64,000 bases of DNA from Bacillota bacterium. GTDB lineage: Bacteria; Bacillota; Clostridia; Lachnospirales; Lachnospiraceae. The notes beneath the pieces are model-generated. The model did not search any database and was not told the DNA's origin. It worked only from the letters and a program-made list of their open reading frames with translations. The stretch covers positions 186,001-250,000 of the forward strand of contig JAEVYY010000019.1 of the NCBI GenBank assembly GCA_023392535.1, written 5' to 3'. Positions within the stretch are counted from its first letter, which is position 1; each line of letters begins with the position of its first letter. Positions 1-8,610 of this stretch are shown in pieces. A program made the position numbers and the translations under genes.

Positions 1-418
1 AAAACTTTGTTCTTTCCGCCATTGCTCCACTTACAATCGTTGCTGCTGTCGCACAAAATACAGTTTGAAAGAGAAGAAATACACCAATCGGTAATCCATT
101 AAAAAGTCCTACATCATCTGCAAGTTGATAAGGATCAAAAAAACCGCCTACGCCTATCACTCCTGCCAAATCTGGGCCAAACATGACACCCGCTCCTAAA
201 AGAAAGAAAAATATGCTGCCTAATACAAAGTCCATCAGGTTTTTCATAATGATATTTCCTGCATTTTTAGCTCTTGTAAAACCACTCTCTACAATTGCAA
301 ATCCTGCTTGCATAAAAAATACTAAAAAAGCTGCAACGCAGGTCCACACAACATTTAATAATAATTCAGCCGCTTCGGTATCTCCCATACCACTAGCAAT
401 TAAATCTGATAATCCCAT
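1..418 (-). CDS. amt: Ammonium transporter, N-terminal part (runs off the window)
   Basis: This is the first roughly 139 residues of an Amt/MEP/Rh ammonium channel, a trimeric inner-membrane protein that passes ammonium or ammonia. Translating the minus strand gives an N-terminus with the family pattern FFMQAGFAIVESG followed by TRAKNAGNI, and later a hydrophobic stretch ending in SGAMAERTKF. All are characteristic of the first three membrane helices of Amt. The start is an ATG preceded by TAGGAGGATAAG. It lies downstream of glnK on the same strand, the usual glnK-amt pairing in which GlnK plugs the channel when nitrogen is plentiful. The C-terminal part lies outside the window, so integrity cannot be judged. 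Confidence 0.93.
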   Translation of the reverse strand, partial: MGLSDLIASGMGDTEAAELLLNVVWTCVAAFLVFFMQAGFAIVESGFTRAKNAGNIIMKNLMDFVLGSIFFFLLGAGVMFGPDLAGVIGVGGFFDPYQLADDVGLFNGLPIGVFLLFQTVFCATAATIVSGAMAERTKF

Positions 419-469
419 CTTATCCTCCTATTCTGCAGTAAACAATACCTCCGCTATATATCCTATAGA

Positions 470-522
470 ATAAAAAAGATGACCTATCAGATGGCTCCTC
501 TTCCATCTCATATGTCATCTTC
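470..522 (-). terminator. Hairpin with U-tract between glnK and amt
   Basis: On the minus strand AAGATGAC and GTCATCTT form the outer stem and AGATGG/CCATCT the inner stem, followed by a run of T. It lies about 70 bases after glnK and 50 bases before amt, so it could end a share of glnK transcripts or act as an attenuator for amt. Confidence 0.65.
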
Positions 523-590
523 TTTGATAACGATTGCATTAGTCCGCACAAAATATATTTTCAATTTTTCATAATAAATAAAAATAACTC

Positions 591-929
591 CTATAAAGCA
601 CTTGTTCCTCTTTCGCCAGTTCGGATCCTAATAACATCTTCCACATCATAAATAAATATTTTACCATCACCGTAATTACCAGTATTAATCTCTGCAATAA
701 TTTTATCAATTAAAGATTCGGCAACTTCTTTTGTAACAACGGTTTCTACTTTGATCTTTGGCAGAAGATTTACTCTGTACTCCGCACCACGATACTTTTT
801 AATAATACCTTTTTGATTACCATAACCCATAATGTTAACAATATTTAGACCATTCACTTCATTTGCATCAAGAACTGCCTTCAAGTCTTCCAGTTTTTCT
901 GGTTTAATAATAATTTCCAGCTTTTTCAT
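591..929 (-). CDS. glnK: PII nitrogen regulatory protein (GlnB/GlnK family)
   Basis: A 112-residue PII signal protein that senses 2-oxoglutarate and ATP/ADP and docks on partners such as Amt. The T-loop motif YRGAEY carries Tyr51 at the canonical position, and the C-terminal DVEDVIRIRTGERG is the PII signature. The chosen ATG is 30 bases inside a longer open frame because AAGGAGG sits 7 bases before it; the extra upstream residues are not family-like. It is followed by amt, so control of ammonium uptake is the likely job. Whether Tyr51 is modified here cannot be told from sequence, because many Firmicutes lack the uridylyltransferase. A promoter and a hairpin lie upstream. Confidence 0.93.
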   Translation of the reverse strand: MKKLEIIIKPEKLEDLKAVLDANEVNGLNIVNIMGYGNQKGIIKKYRGAEYRVNLLPKIKVETVVTKEVAESLIDKIIAEINTGNYGDGKIFIYDVEDVIRIRTGERGTSAL

Positions 930-972
930 ACATCCAACCTCCTTATTCATTGATTTCAAAACTTATAAAACA

Positions 973-1006
973 CAAAAAAGGCATTTCTATCATTAGAAAC
1001 GCCTTC
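973..1006 (-). terminator. Terminator-like hairpin in the glnK leader
   Basis: On the minus strand AAGGCGTTTCT pairs with AGAAATGCCTT around a six-base loop, AATGAT, and is followed by TTTTTT. It could be the terminator of the upstream GNAT gene. However, a strong promoter lies between that gene and the hairpin, so the glnK transcript would start with this structure. The hairpin is clear; its role is inferred. Confidence 0.7.
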
Positions 1007-1016
1007 GTTTATGTTA

Positions 1017-1044
1017 ATTATACATATTTAAGTTTACTTGTCAA
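1017..1044 (-). promoter_or_regulatory. Sigma-A promoter of glnK
   Basis: The minus strand shows TTGACA, a 16-base spacer and TATAAT, both boxes perfect. The expected start point is near position 1010, directly before the leader hairpin. Confidence 0.75.
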
Positions 1045-1060
1045 ATGTTTTTTTATTTTT

Positions 1061-1951
1061 TTATACTTGAACATTGTATGGAATTCTTTGGAATCTGTAT
1101 TTATCATATTCTTTTCCATTTTTTTTAATTTTCTTTAAAAAATGAAAACCTAGTTTTTTACACAAACATAGAGATGCAATATTCTCTTTTTCAATATTGG
1201 CATCAATCAGGGTGATACCAAGTGTCTCTTCCGCAAACTTTAAAACAGCACTACATACTTCATAGCCATAACCTTGTCTTTGATATTCTTCAGCAATCAG
1301 ATAGCCCAATTCAAGTGCGCCATTTTCATTTTCATCATAAGATTCCAATCCGGCTCTTCCTATAATGTTACCTTGCTTTTTTTCGATGATTATCCATGTA
1401 CCATACTCATAAAATTCATAAACATGTTTGATGTAATTTCTGGTATATTCTTTTTCTTTTTCAATCGGCGAATAAAGTGGTTCCATAAATCTTCCCACAG
1501 CTGGCGATTCATATATTCTTGCGACAGCTTCCACATCTTTCACCGTAATTTCACGTAGGATGCAGCGCTTCGTTTCCAGTATATCCCATGGTATCCCATG
1601 ATATCTGCGGTATACCCGTTCCAGGTATTCCATATTTAAAACATTCATGTTCTCTATAGCATATGGAATTTGAAAAAAATGGTTCCTTATTTCATCATGT
1701 AAAAATAAAATAACTGGAATGGATCTTTCCTTACATTTGTTGCAAACATCACTATTATCAGAAATTATGATGGTACCACTTCCACGGTCTGGTACAGAAT
1801 CCAAATATAGTTCTATTTCTTTCTGTTTTATACATCGGATTACTTCAATACGAGAATCCTTTGTGATAGGGATATTCTTTCTCAATTTTTCTGAATCAAC
1901 ATACATTATTAACTTTTTCACATACTGCTGTCTTACTATCTTTTCACCCAT
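1061..1951 (-). CDS. Two-domain GNAT N-acetyltransferase
   Basis: A 296-residue protein whose C-terminal half (from about residue 125) is a GNAT acetyltransferase of the RimJ/RimL type, starting at KRCILREITVKD and carrying the acetyl-CoA loop RQGYGYE and the late strand ANIEKENIASLCLCKKLGF. The substrate is unknown. The first 110 residues are a separate domain. A segment reading GTIIISDNSDVCNKCKERSI and then IPVILFLHDE suggests a Rossmann or HAD-like fold, but the catalytic DxD of HAD enzymes is not visible, so it may be a binding module. The gene starts 12 bases after the DEAD-box helicase stop, so the two are probably co-transcribed. No strong ribosome binding site is visible. Confidence 0.8.
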   Translation of the reverse strand: MGEKIVRQQYVKKLIMYVDSEKLRKNIPITKDSRIEVIRCIKQKEIELYLDSVPDRGSGTIIISDNSDVCNKCKERSIPVILFLHDEIRNHFFQIPYAIENMNVLNMEYLERVYRRYHGIPWDILETKRCILREITVKDVEAVARIYESPAVGRFMEPLYSPIEKEKEYTRNYIKHVYEFYEYGTWIIIEKKQGNIIGRAGLESYDENENGALELGYLIAEEYQRQGYGYEVCSAVLKFAEETLGITLIDANIEKENIASLCLCKKLGFHFLKKIKKNGKEYDKYRFQRIPYNVQV

Positions 1952-1963
1952 TGCTATTTTCTA

Positions 1964-3547
1964 TTATTTTCTGTTTGCAGGTTCAATATGAATTGTTTTG
2001 CCTTTAATCTTAACATTCTTCATTGCCAGCAGTACATCTCCTGCCACATCTTTGGGTACTTCTACAAACGTATAATTATCAAACATATCAATGGATCCGA
2101 CTAAATTCCCTTGTATCCCAGATTCTCCTGCAATGGCTCCTAGAATATTCCCTGGAGTAATCCGCTGTTTTTTTCCTATATTAATAAAAAGGCGTACCAT
2201 TCCTGCTTCCGCACCTGTATCTCCAAAATCGCTGGAATTACTTTTGGCACTTTCAGTCGTCTCCTTTGCATTTAAATATATTTTTAAAAATGCAGCTGCA
2301 ACATCCATCGCTGTATAATCTTCGTCATTAATCTTTTTTTCGATAATAGATATCATTGGAGCAATATCTTCATCCGCTATTAACTGGTTGATGTCTTTGA
2401 ATAAATTATCGACCCGGTTCTGCGTTACATCATTTAAGGAAGGCACTGGGATTGCCTTAATTTTAGTTTTACAGTAACGTTGAATATCTTTTAACTTGTA
2501 TACTTCTTTTCCCCGGATAAAAGAAAATGCCAGACCAGTTTTACCAGCTCTGCCTGTCCTACCGATTCTATGAACATAATACTCTTCATCTTGAGGCAGA
2601 TCGTAGTTGAATACTATGTCTACATTATCAACATCGATCCCCCTTGCTGCAACATCCGTAGCAATTAAAATCTCCGTCTTTCCCTTTCGAAAGCTTTCCA
2701 TGACTCGATCGCGTTGTTGTTGCTTCAGATCACCGTGAAGACCTTCTGCAAAATATCCTCGCCCTTGTAAGTCCGATGCCAATTCGTCCACTTTTTTCTT
2801 GGTATTACAAAAAACCACAGATAGTTTTGGATTATAAATGTCAATTAATCTTGATAAAACTTCTTCTTTATTTCCTGGACGTACTTCTAAATAATACTGT
2901 TCAATGTTTGCTACCGTTAGTTCTTTTTTTACAACTCTTATAATTTCAGCATTTTTTTGATATGTCTTCGCAATGTCCATAATTGGTTGCGGCATAGTTG
3001 CCGAGAAGAGTACGGTTTGCCTTTCCGCAGGTGTTTCCTTCAATATTGTTTCAATGTCCTCACGAAAGCCCATATTTAACATTTCATCCGCTTCATCTAA
3101 TACTACTGTATTAATCATATGAAATTTAACTGTCTTTCTTCGCATATGATCCATTACACGTCCTGGTGTACCGATTATAATCTGTACACCAGATTTTAAG
3201 GAACGAATCTGCTTTTGAATATCCTGTCCTCCATAGACTGGAAGGATCTTAATATCATGTGTATATTTGCTCAACTTTCGTATTTCTTCCGCAACTTGGA
3301 TTGCCAATTCTCTTGTTGGACAGAGTATAATAGCTTGTGGTTTTTTTACAGATACATCAATTTTTTCCAACACTGGGATGGCGAATGCCGCTGTTTTTCC
3401 AGTTCCAGTTTGCGCTTGACCTACGATATCTTTTCCTGATAAAATTGCTGGTATAGCCCGTTCTTGAATAGGACTTGCTTCTTCAAATCCCATATCTATG
3501 ATACCACGCATTAATTTACTGTTTATTTCTAATTCATCAAATTTCAA
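1964..3547 (-). CDS. DEAD-box RNA helicase with DbpA-type RNA-binding tail
   Basis: A 527-residue ATP-dependent RNA helicase. The Q-motif region is followed by motif I AQTGTGKT (residues 45-52), PTREL, the DEAD box at 151-154, SAT at 182-184, then the second RecA domain with ARGID and HRIGRTGR. The last 75 residues (MVRLFINIGKKQRITPGNI onward) match the DbpA/CsdA RNA-recognition domain. Such proteins remodel RNA in ribosome assembly and mRNA decay, often in the cold. The family resemblance is to DeaD/CshA/DbpA; the exact orthologue is not certain, so no symbol is given. AGGTG precedes the ATG. A GNAT gene follows closely. Confidence 0.93.
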   Translation of the reverse strand: MKFDELEINSKLMRGIIDMGFEEASPIQERAIPAILSGKDIVGQAQTGTGKTAAFAIPVLEKIDVSVKKPQAIILCPTRELAIQVAEEIRKLSKYTHDIKILPVYGGQDIQKQIRSLKSGVQIIIGTPGRVMDHMRRKTVKFHMINTVVLDEADEMLNMGFREDIETILKETPAERQTVLFSATMPQPIMDIAKTYQKNAEIIRVVKKELTVANIEQYYLEVRPGNKEEVLSRLIDIYNPKLSVVFCNTKKKVDELASDLQGRGYFAEGLHGDLKQQQRDRVMESFRKGKTEILIATDVAARGIDVDNVDIVFNYDLPQDEEYYVHRIGRTGRAGKTGLAFSFIRGKEVYKLKDIQRYCKTKIKAIPVPSLNDVTQNRVDNLFKDINQLIADEDIAPMISIIEKKINDEDYTAMDVAAAFLKIYLNAKETTESAKSNSSDFGDTGAEAGMVRLFINIGKKQRITPGNILGAIAGESGIQGNLVGSIDMFDNYTFVEVPKDVAGDVLLAMKNVKIKGKTIHIEPANRK

Positions 3548-3643
3548 TTTCTCACCTGTTTCCTTTCAACAAAACAACCCTTTTACGATAACAGATAGTT
3601 AATATCATGTCAATACATGAAGTTTTGTTTGTTGTCAGCTACG

Positions 3644-4414
3644 TTATTTCCTATTCAAGTATTCCAGAATTCCCATATGTATTGCCCATGCCAATTTTTC
3701 CTGATATTCTTCCGAAACTAATAGACCAGCTTCATTATGATTGGAAAGAAATCCACATTCCACTATTATAATTGGAGCATCTGTTTTTTTTAGTAAATAA
3801 TAACTTGTATTTGATTTTTCTTCTCTGGTATTATCCTTATCCACCCGTTTGATTAATTGATTCTGCATGATCTCTGCGGCCCTTTTACCTTCTTCCGATG
3901 TTTTATAGTAAAAAACCTGTGCCCCATGTATGCTTTCTTCATGATAACTATTCTGATGAACGCTGACCACAAGTGCTGGCTTTGATTTTTTTACAAGCTC
4001 TAATCTATTTTTCATATCCTGTACTTTCTTATTCGATGCAGTCCTGTCATACATGCCATTGTCATCTTCTCTTGTCATTACAACCGTAATATCATTTGCA
4101 GCTAACAAAGACTGTAATCTTTTTGTAATTGCTAAATTGATTTCCTTTTCCACTGCACCATTAATACCTATTTTGCCCGGATCATCACCACCATGACCGG
4201 CATCCAATACAATGGTTCTATTCTCCCTGGTTTCCACATGTGAACTACTTACATATTCAGATGCCTTATAGGATAATACAAACATGGATACCAACAGGAT
4301 TGCTACTACAATAATTTCTACTACCTCTTTTTGTATCCAATCAGCCTCTATATTTATTTCATTGGTAATATTGGTAAGGTGTTGCAATATAATAGTTTTG
4401 ATTCTATTTTTCAT
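3644..4414 (-). CDS. N-acetylmuramoyl-L-alanine amidase (Amidase_3), CwlD-like
   Basis: A 256-residue zinc amidase that cuts the bond between muramic acid and the peptide stem of peptidoglycan. One membrane segment (about residues 31-50) anchors it, so the catalytic domain faces outward. Zinc and catalytic residues are visible: His74 in DAGHGGDDPG, Glu around 90, His153 in SVHQNSYHEE and Glu219 in IIIVECGFLSN. Length and single anchor fit CwlD, which makes the muramic-delta-lactam of spore cortex, but this assignment is by resemblance only. It is separated from the DEAD-box gene by about 100 bases without a clear terminator. The ribosome binding site is weak. Confidence 0.88.
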   Translation of the reverse strand: MKNRIKTIILQHLTNITNEINIEADWIQKEVVEIIVVAILLVSMFVLSYKASEYVSSSHVETRENRTIVLDAGHGGDDPGKIGINGAVEKEINLAITKRLQSLLAANDITVVMTREDDNGMYDRTASNKKVQDMKNRLELVKKSKPALVVSVHQNSYHEESIHGAQVFYYKTSEEGKRAAEIMQNQLIKRVDKDNTREEKSNTSYYLLKKTDAPIIIVECGFLSNHNEAGLLVSEEYQEKLAWAIHMGILEYLNRK

Positions 4415-4500
4415 CGGATTATTCCACTACTTAATATTATTATTACAATCTATGAAGAGAAGTATTGCACAAGAACTATTTACTATCTGACAAAACATTA

Positions 4501-4534
4501 AAAAACCGATGAAACATTCGTTTCAACGGTTTTT
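4501..4534. terminator. Bidirectional terminator
   Basis: AAAAACCG, TGAAAC, a short loop, GTTTCA and CGGTTTTT form a near-perfect hairpin flanked by A and T runs. It stands right after the GH18 gene and before the amidase on the same strand, so it most likely ends the GH18 transcript. Confidence 0.85.
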
Positions 4535-4543
4535 CTATGTTGC

Positions 4544-6235
4544 TTAATTATTTACATAATTGGCGATGCTATCCCAAACATTAGCTGTTTCGAGACCTAA
4601 TTTCCATTCTGCCACACCTGCCAAATTGTATTTTTTCATAATATTCAATTTCACTTCCACTGACTGGGCATCTTCAATCCATACTTGATAAAGGGTATCT
4701 CCCTCTTGAAACTCGGCATAATTTTGACAATTCTCATCACTCCAAACAGGTTCTACGTTCCTCTGCGCAAGAAAACTTTCCGCAACGCCCATTCCTGTAT
4801 TTTGACTTGTAACTTCGGTTCCTTTGGTAGACCATATTCTGGTATAAAATGGTATGGCATTGATTACTTTGTTAGAAGGTACTTCTTCTAACGTTTTTTG
4901 AATACCTTCTTCTACAAAATCTATCGATGCAACGGAGCCCGCAACACCGCCTCCTCCATAGTGTTCATCATACCCCATAATAATTACATAGTCTGCCACA
5001 ATTCCTTGTTCTTTCCTATTATAATGAGCAGAGTACTCTTTTGGTACATAATTATCAATGGATAAAACAATTCCATTCGCACGGCAGGCAATGGAAAGCT
5101 CCCTTATAAATTCTATAAAATTCTGACCAGTGTCAACACTGATCTGCTCAAAGTCAATATTGATCCCATCAATATTATATTGGAGCACTTCATTAACCAG
5201 ACCCTGAATCAAATAGGCTCTTTTCGTCGCTGATGACAATACTTCATTCGTATTTACTTGCGTATTAAAGTTATCAATTAATGCCCAGACCTCTATTCCT
5301 AAATTATGCGCATATGTCACATAATCTGCAGATGCGAGGCTTGTAAAGTTTCCATTGTTGTCACTTAAGGAAAACCACGTTGGGGATACGGTATTTATTG
5401 ATTTTGTTTGCGCTAACAATGATTGCAGCGAGGAATTGGCAGTCGGATTTGTCACTTGATGCCAGCCAAGGTTTATCTTGTAATCTTTTGTTAGATTTGT
5501 ATATTCGGGTACCGCAACATCCGTCACTGGCTCCTGCATCTCTTCACGCTCATTAGATATTCTTTTCTTTTCCATGTACCCAATAATTCCGTCGGACGAT
5601 TTAACCTTAACCCAAGTATTCATCTCCTCCAGGACCACCACTACATCTCCTACTGACACATCCTCCAATATATCACTTTTAATACCTCCCTGATAACGAA
5701 TAGCACTATCTTTCGCAACATCTGCTATTTTTCTCATTGGCCACACAGTATCTATCTGCATACGATTCGGCTCTGTGAAAACTTCATAAGAAATATTAGT
5801 ATATTTCTTTACATAATCAATCGCTATATAAAGCTTATCCTCCTGATAAGTAGCAATTACATACGCCTCTTCGCCCTGCACCCCGGAAATCGAAACCGTA
5901 TTCCCTTCAATCGGTGCACTGATAATATCCGTTGGCGTTGTGTATATGAGTAAATTCTCAACTTTATCCACATAGAACCTATCATTAAAATAAGTTTGCA
6001 CCGTTTCAAAATCAAGATAATAGGTTCCATTTACTAACTTTCCTTTTGCTTCCAAAATATCATCTTGCAATATTAATGCCACATCATTATCTTCCACCAG
6101 TGAATAGTAATCTCTAAGATCTACTCTTTCTTTTGAGTAGGAATATTTTTCAATTATTTTTGTGCCAAAGCCTGCCGCTATTACAATTAAAATTAATAGG
6201 ATTGCAACAAGCACCGGAATTATTTTTTTCTTCAT
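4544..6235 (-). CDS. Membrane-anchored SH3 + GH18 protein (YaaH/YdhD-like)
   Basis: A 563-residue protein exported through an N-terminal anchor (MKKKIIPVLVAILLILIVIA). The next 150 residues resemble a copper-amine-oxidase-N-like stress domain, followed by a bacterial SH3 domain (about 180-230, with WVKVKSSDGIIGYMEKKRIS). A glycoside hydrolase family 18 barrel completes the chain. The GH18 catalytic signature DGINIDFEQI is intact, with the acid Glu near residue 362. Relatives include YaaH and YdhD, which act on spore cortex or on cell-wall sugars. This organisation is common in spore-forming clostridia. GGTTAGGAGG precedes the ATG. It sits upstream of the CwlD-like amidase, which supports a shared wall-related role, but a terminator separates them. 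Confidence 0.88.
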   Translation of the reverse strand: MKKKIIPVLVAILLILIVIAAGFGTKIIEKYSYSKERVDLRDYYSLVEDNDVALILQDDILEAKGKLVNGTYYLDFETVQTYFNDRFYVDKVENLLIYTTPTDIISAPIEGNTVSISGVQGEEAYVIATYQEDKLYIAIDYVKKYTNISYEVFTEPNRMQIDTVWPMRKIADVAKDSAIRYQGGIKSDILEDVSVGDVVVVLEEMNTWVKVKSSDGIIGYMEKKRISNEREEMQEPVTDVAVPEYTNLTKDYKINLGWHQVTNPTANSSLQSLLAQTKSINTVSPTWFSLSDNNGNFTSLASADYVTYAHNLGIEVWALIDNFNTQVNTNEVLSSATKRAYLIQGLVNEVLQYNIDGINIDFEQISVDTGQNFIEFIRELSIACRANGIVLSIDNYVPKEYSAHYNRKEQGIVADYVIIMGYDEHYGGGGVAGSVASIDFVEEGIQKTLEEVPSNKVINAIPFYTRIWSTKGTEVTSQNTGMGVAESFLAQRNVEPVWSDENCQNYAEFQEGDTLYQVWIEDAQSVEVKLNIMKKYNLAGVAEWKLGLETANVWDSIANYVNN

Positions 6236-6440
6236 TCCAGCTACCTCCTAACCCTACTAATTATAACAGACTATGTACATATCGTCATTACCAATTTTGA
6301 CATTTTTTGATTTTTTATTACTGTATCTTTATTGCTGATTCTCGGATTTATTACATAAAGGGGCTTCTCATGAATAATGATCTATCGGATACAGTGATTT
6401 AGATTTTAGATATTTTTATGCAATACAAGGCTTACATCAA

Positions 6441-6698
6441 CTACGTATCTTTTATTTTATCATAACGCAATTCAACCAGTTCGCCTGCATCGTTAGTGAC
6501 GTAATCAGGCATATAGGTACATTCTTCATTGAGACAGTATTCTCTGAAAATTTCTTCCGGCGAGGTTCTTTCACCCTCTAAATACAGTTGAACGCCTTTA
6601 TTCATGGCCTTTTTCAGCATAATATAGAGTTCCAGTTGAAGTTCTTGTTTTCTTGCGATAGCTTCATTCCTCCTTTGTACAATACTTGTTTTTTCCAA
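6441..6698 (-). CDS. Small conserved hypothetical protein, 85 residues
   Basis: I do not recognise a named family. The protein is charged and probably helical at the N-terminus (RRNEAIARKQELQLELYIML), followed by AMNKGVQLYLEGERTSPEEI, a central CLNEEC pair of cysteines and an acidic C-terminus with NDAGELVELRYDKIK. The start is a TTG; no in-frame ATG occurs until residue 27, and AGGAGG lies inside the frame and would serve only a 17-codon alternative. The composition looks like a real cytoplasmic protein rather than a shadow frame. Nothing in the neighbourhood indicates its role. Confidence 0.6.
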   Translation of the reverse strand: MEKTSIVQRRNEAIARKQELQLELYIMLKKAMNKGVQLYLEGERTSPEEIFREYCLNEECTYMPDYVTNDAGELVELRYDKIKDT

Positions 6699-7163
6699 AA
6701 GGATTCTGTGATATAATAAATAAAAAAATACAAGTATTTGTTACTATTTAATTTATTGATAATGACGATAATAGAAATAATAATAGAAGTGTTCCGGACA
6801 GGTATCAAATATAATCAGTTACTCACTAATTACGTATTTGAATATTTGAATGTAATTGAAATTTTTTTGGAAAAACGATTGAACAAGCACATTGCTTGTA
6901 AGACAATTCCCATCTTATTCTTGAAATAATGGAAATGAGATTGGGTATACTAACGTTACCCATATAATTTGCTTTTAATTAATAATGAATACAACACTGT
7001 TGCATAAAGAGTTGTCCGTGCCTCCTATCCGATACTGATTATCCGGAAACACCTCATAAAGAAGATTATATATTATATTATTCAAATGTGCAAGATATTT
7101 ATAATAATCTTTTAAATTTTTGTGTATTTTATATAAAAAATATTTTTCTGTAACCTTGTGCTA
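6699..7163. other. Gene-poor AT-rich interval
   Basis: No convincing gene was found between the 85-residue protein and the mecA promoter. Short open frames here have very low-complexity, membrane-like translations and no ribosome binding sites. No repeat, tRNA or clear hairpin stands out. Confidence 0.5.
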
Positions 7164-7190
7164 TTGACTTAATAAAATATAAAGTATAAT
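7164..7190 (+). promoter_or_regulatory. Likely mecA promoter
   Basis: TTGACT and TATAAT are separated by 15 bases, slightly short. The predicted leader of about 140 bases contains small stems such as AATAGT/ACTATT and ACTG/CAGT. Confidence 0.5.
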
Positions 7191-7340
7191 ATAACTTATC
7201 AAAAGTTTTTTACACAAGCTTCCTTTTGGGTTCGAAAGTCATGTAGACTTTTCTCAATAGTACAAACTATTATATAACTGGTGTTTCAGTCACAATTATA
7301 ATAATTTATTATTTCGTATCGAAAGTTAGGATGTGATACT

Positions 7341-8120
7341 ATGAAAATCGAAAAAGTGAATGACCATCAAATTCGTTGTACACTTACCAAAGCAGATTTA
7401 GCGGATCGCGAATTAAAAATAAGTGAACTTGCATATGGAACAGAAAAAGCAAAAAATTTATTTCGTGATATGATGCAGCAAGCATCATTTGAATTTGGTT
7501 TTGAAGCAGAAGATATCCCGCTTATGATAGAAGCAATACCGCTCAATTCAGAATGTATTGTTCTTATAATTACGAAGGTTGAAGATCCTGAAGAATTAGA
7601 CACCAGATTTTCTAAATTCGCACCTTCTGTGCATGATTCCGATTCAAATTCCGAAGAAGTTATAAATAATATATCTGAAGGTGCTGATGATGTGCTAGAT
7701 TTGTTCAAAAAAATACAGGACGGTAATTATAACGATTTGACCGAAAATATAGATTCCTCTGATTCCTCTACGTTCAATCAGTTAAGAGAAGTCTCTGAAA
7801 CCGCTGTTAAATCTATGGAAATTGTAGATTTAACAAAAATATATTCTCTGGATTCTATTTCAACCGTTACAAGATTGGCCCATGTATTAAAAGACTTCTA
7901 CCGTGGCACCAATTCTTTATACAAAAATGGTAATACTGGAAATTATATCCTGATCATTTCAAAAAATGATCATACTCCAGAAGAATTTAATAAAGTATGT
8001 AATATGATATCCGAATATGCTGCTGCAGAAAAATTTACAACAGCGAGCGAAGCTTACCTAAAAGAACATTGTGAGATAATGATAAGAGATACTGCCATTC
8101 AATCACTATCTCTTATTTAA
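7341..8120 (+). CDS. mecA: Adaptor protein MecA
   Basis: A 259-residue adaptor that delivers substrates to the ClpCP protease and activates ClpC; in Bacillus it controls competence and other regulators. The N-terminal domain starts MKIEKVNDHQIRCTLTKADL and continues RELKISELAYGTEKAKNLFRD, the substrate-binding signature. An acidic, serine-rich linker (about residues 90-145) joins it to a C-terminal ClpC-binding domain beginning near LTKIYSLDSI. Length and layout fit the family. It stands alone with its own promoter and a strong terminator. The ribosome binding site is only moderate. Confidence 0.92.
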   Translation: MKIEKVNDHQIRCTLTKADLADRELKISELAYGTEKAKNLFRDMMQQASFEFGFEAEDIPLMIEAIPLNSECIVLIITKVEDPEELDTRFSKFAPSVHDSDSNSEEVINNISEGADDVLDLFKKIQDGNYNDLTENIDSSDSSTFNQLREVSETAVKSMEIVDLTKIYSLDSISTVTRLAHVLKDFYRGTNSLYKNGNTGNYILIISKNDHTPEEFNKVCNMISEYAAAEKFTTASEAYLKEHCEIMIRDTAIQSLSLI

Positions 8121-8153
8121 GCGACCTCTATATTTAAGCATCCAGTTTAAAAT

Positions 8154-8190
8154 AAAAGGCGAACATTGGGATTCCATTGTTCGCCTTTTT
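8154..8190. terminator. Bidirectional terminator between mecA and the DUF1858 gene
   Basis: AAAAGGCGAACA pairs with TGTTCGCCTTTTT around an 11-base loop. The A and T runs on either side allow use by both converging genes. Confidence 0.92.
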
Positions 8191-8205
8191 ATCTTATATA
8201 AAAAT

Positions 8206-8397
8206 TTATACTGCGTTAATTTTCGCCATCAATTCTTCTATATCCATACCGTGAACCATTGCTGCCTCTTCTAAAGACTCTCCCTGTGCAGAGGGACATC
8301 CCAGACAATGCATTCCTGCCTCCATTAATATTGGTGCGATTTCAGCGTTCGTTCTGAGTATTTCGCCGATTGTCATTTCTTTGGTTATTTCTGCCAT
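8206..8397 (-). CDS. DUF1858 redox-disulfide domain protein
   Basis: A 63-residue protein made of a single DUF1858 domain (ITKEMTIGEILRTNAEIAPIL) with the paired cysteines MHCLGCPSAQGESLEEA. The family is often found with hybrid-cluster proteins and other anaerobic redox enzymes, and the CxxC is thought to form a reversible disulfide; no reaction has been established for stand-alone copies as far as I know. GGAGG sits 6 bases before the ATG. It is transcribed away from the pyruvate formate-lyase operon, sharing the 350-base upstream region, which raises the chance of a linked redox role. Confidence 0.85.
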   Translation of the reverse strand: MAEITKEMTIGEILRTNAEIAPILMEAGMHCLGCPSAQGESLEEAAMVHGMDIEELMAKINAV

Positions 8398-8565
8398 TTA
8401 TTTTTTCCTCCTAAAACTAGACTTTCTATAACTTGTGTATCCGTTACTACAGTTATATTATAGTACTTTTCCCATGCTTTAGCAACTTATCCTCATTTTT
8501 TGTTAAATTTATCAAAAACTTCTTGTTTTTTCAGATTTTGTATGTAAAAAAGTACATCTGCAACC

Positions 8566-8595
8566 TTGACGTATGGAATCGATTTAACATATAAT
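8566..8595 (+). promoter_or_regulatory. Promoter of the split pyruvate formate-lyase operon
   Basis: TTGACG and TATAAT are separated by 18 bases. The expected start point is near 8602, giving a leader of about 145 bases before the ATG. A small stem GTCTTTT/AAAAGAC (8696-8715) precedes the TAGGAGG ribosome binding site. Confidence 0.8.
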
Positions 8596-8610
8596 AGTGA
8601 TGCAGATGAA

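Noticed and set aside
470..1010. An ANTAR-protein target in the glnK leader.
   Set aside because: Only one hairpin with the A1/G4 hexaloop was found. The known target needs two hairpins in close succession, so it is mentioned only as a possibility.
6738..6929. A 63-codon frame upstream of mecA.
   Set aside because: Its translation is low-complexity and AT-driven, with no ribosome binding site and no recognisable pattern.
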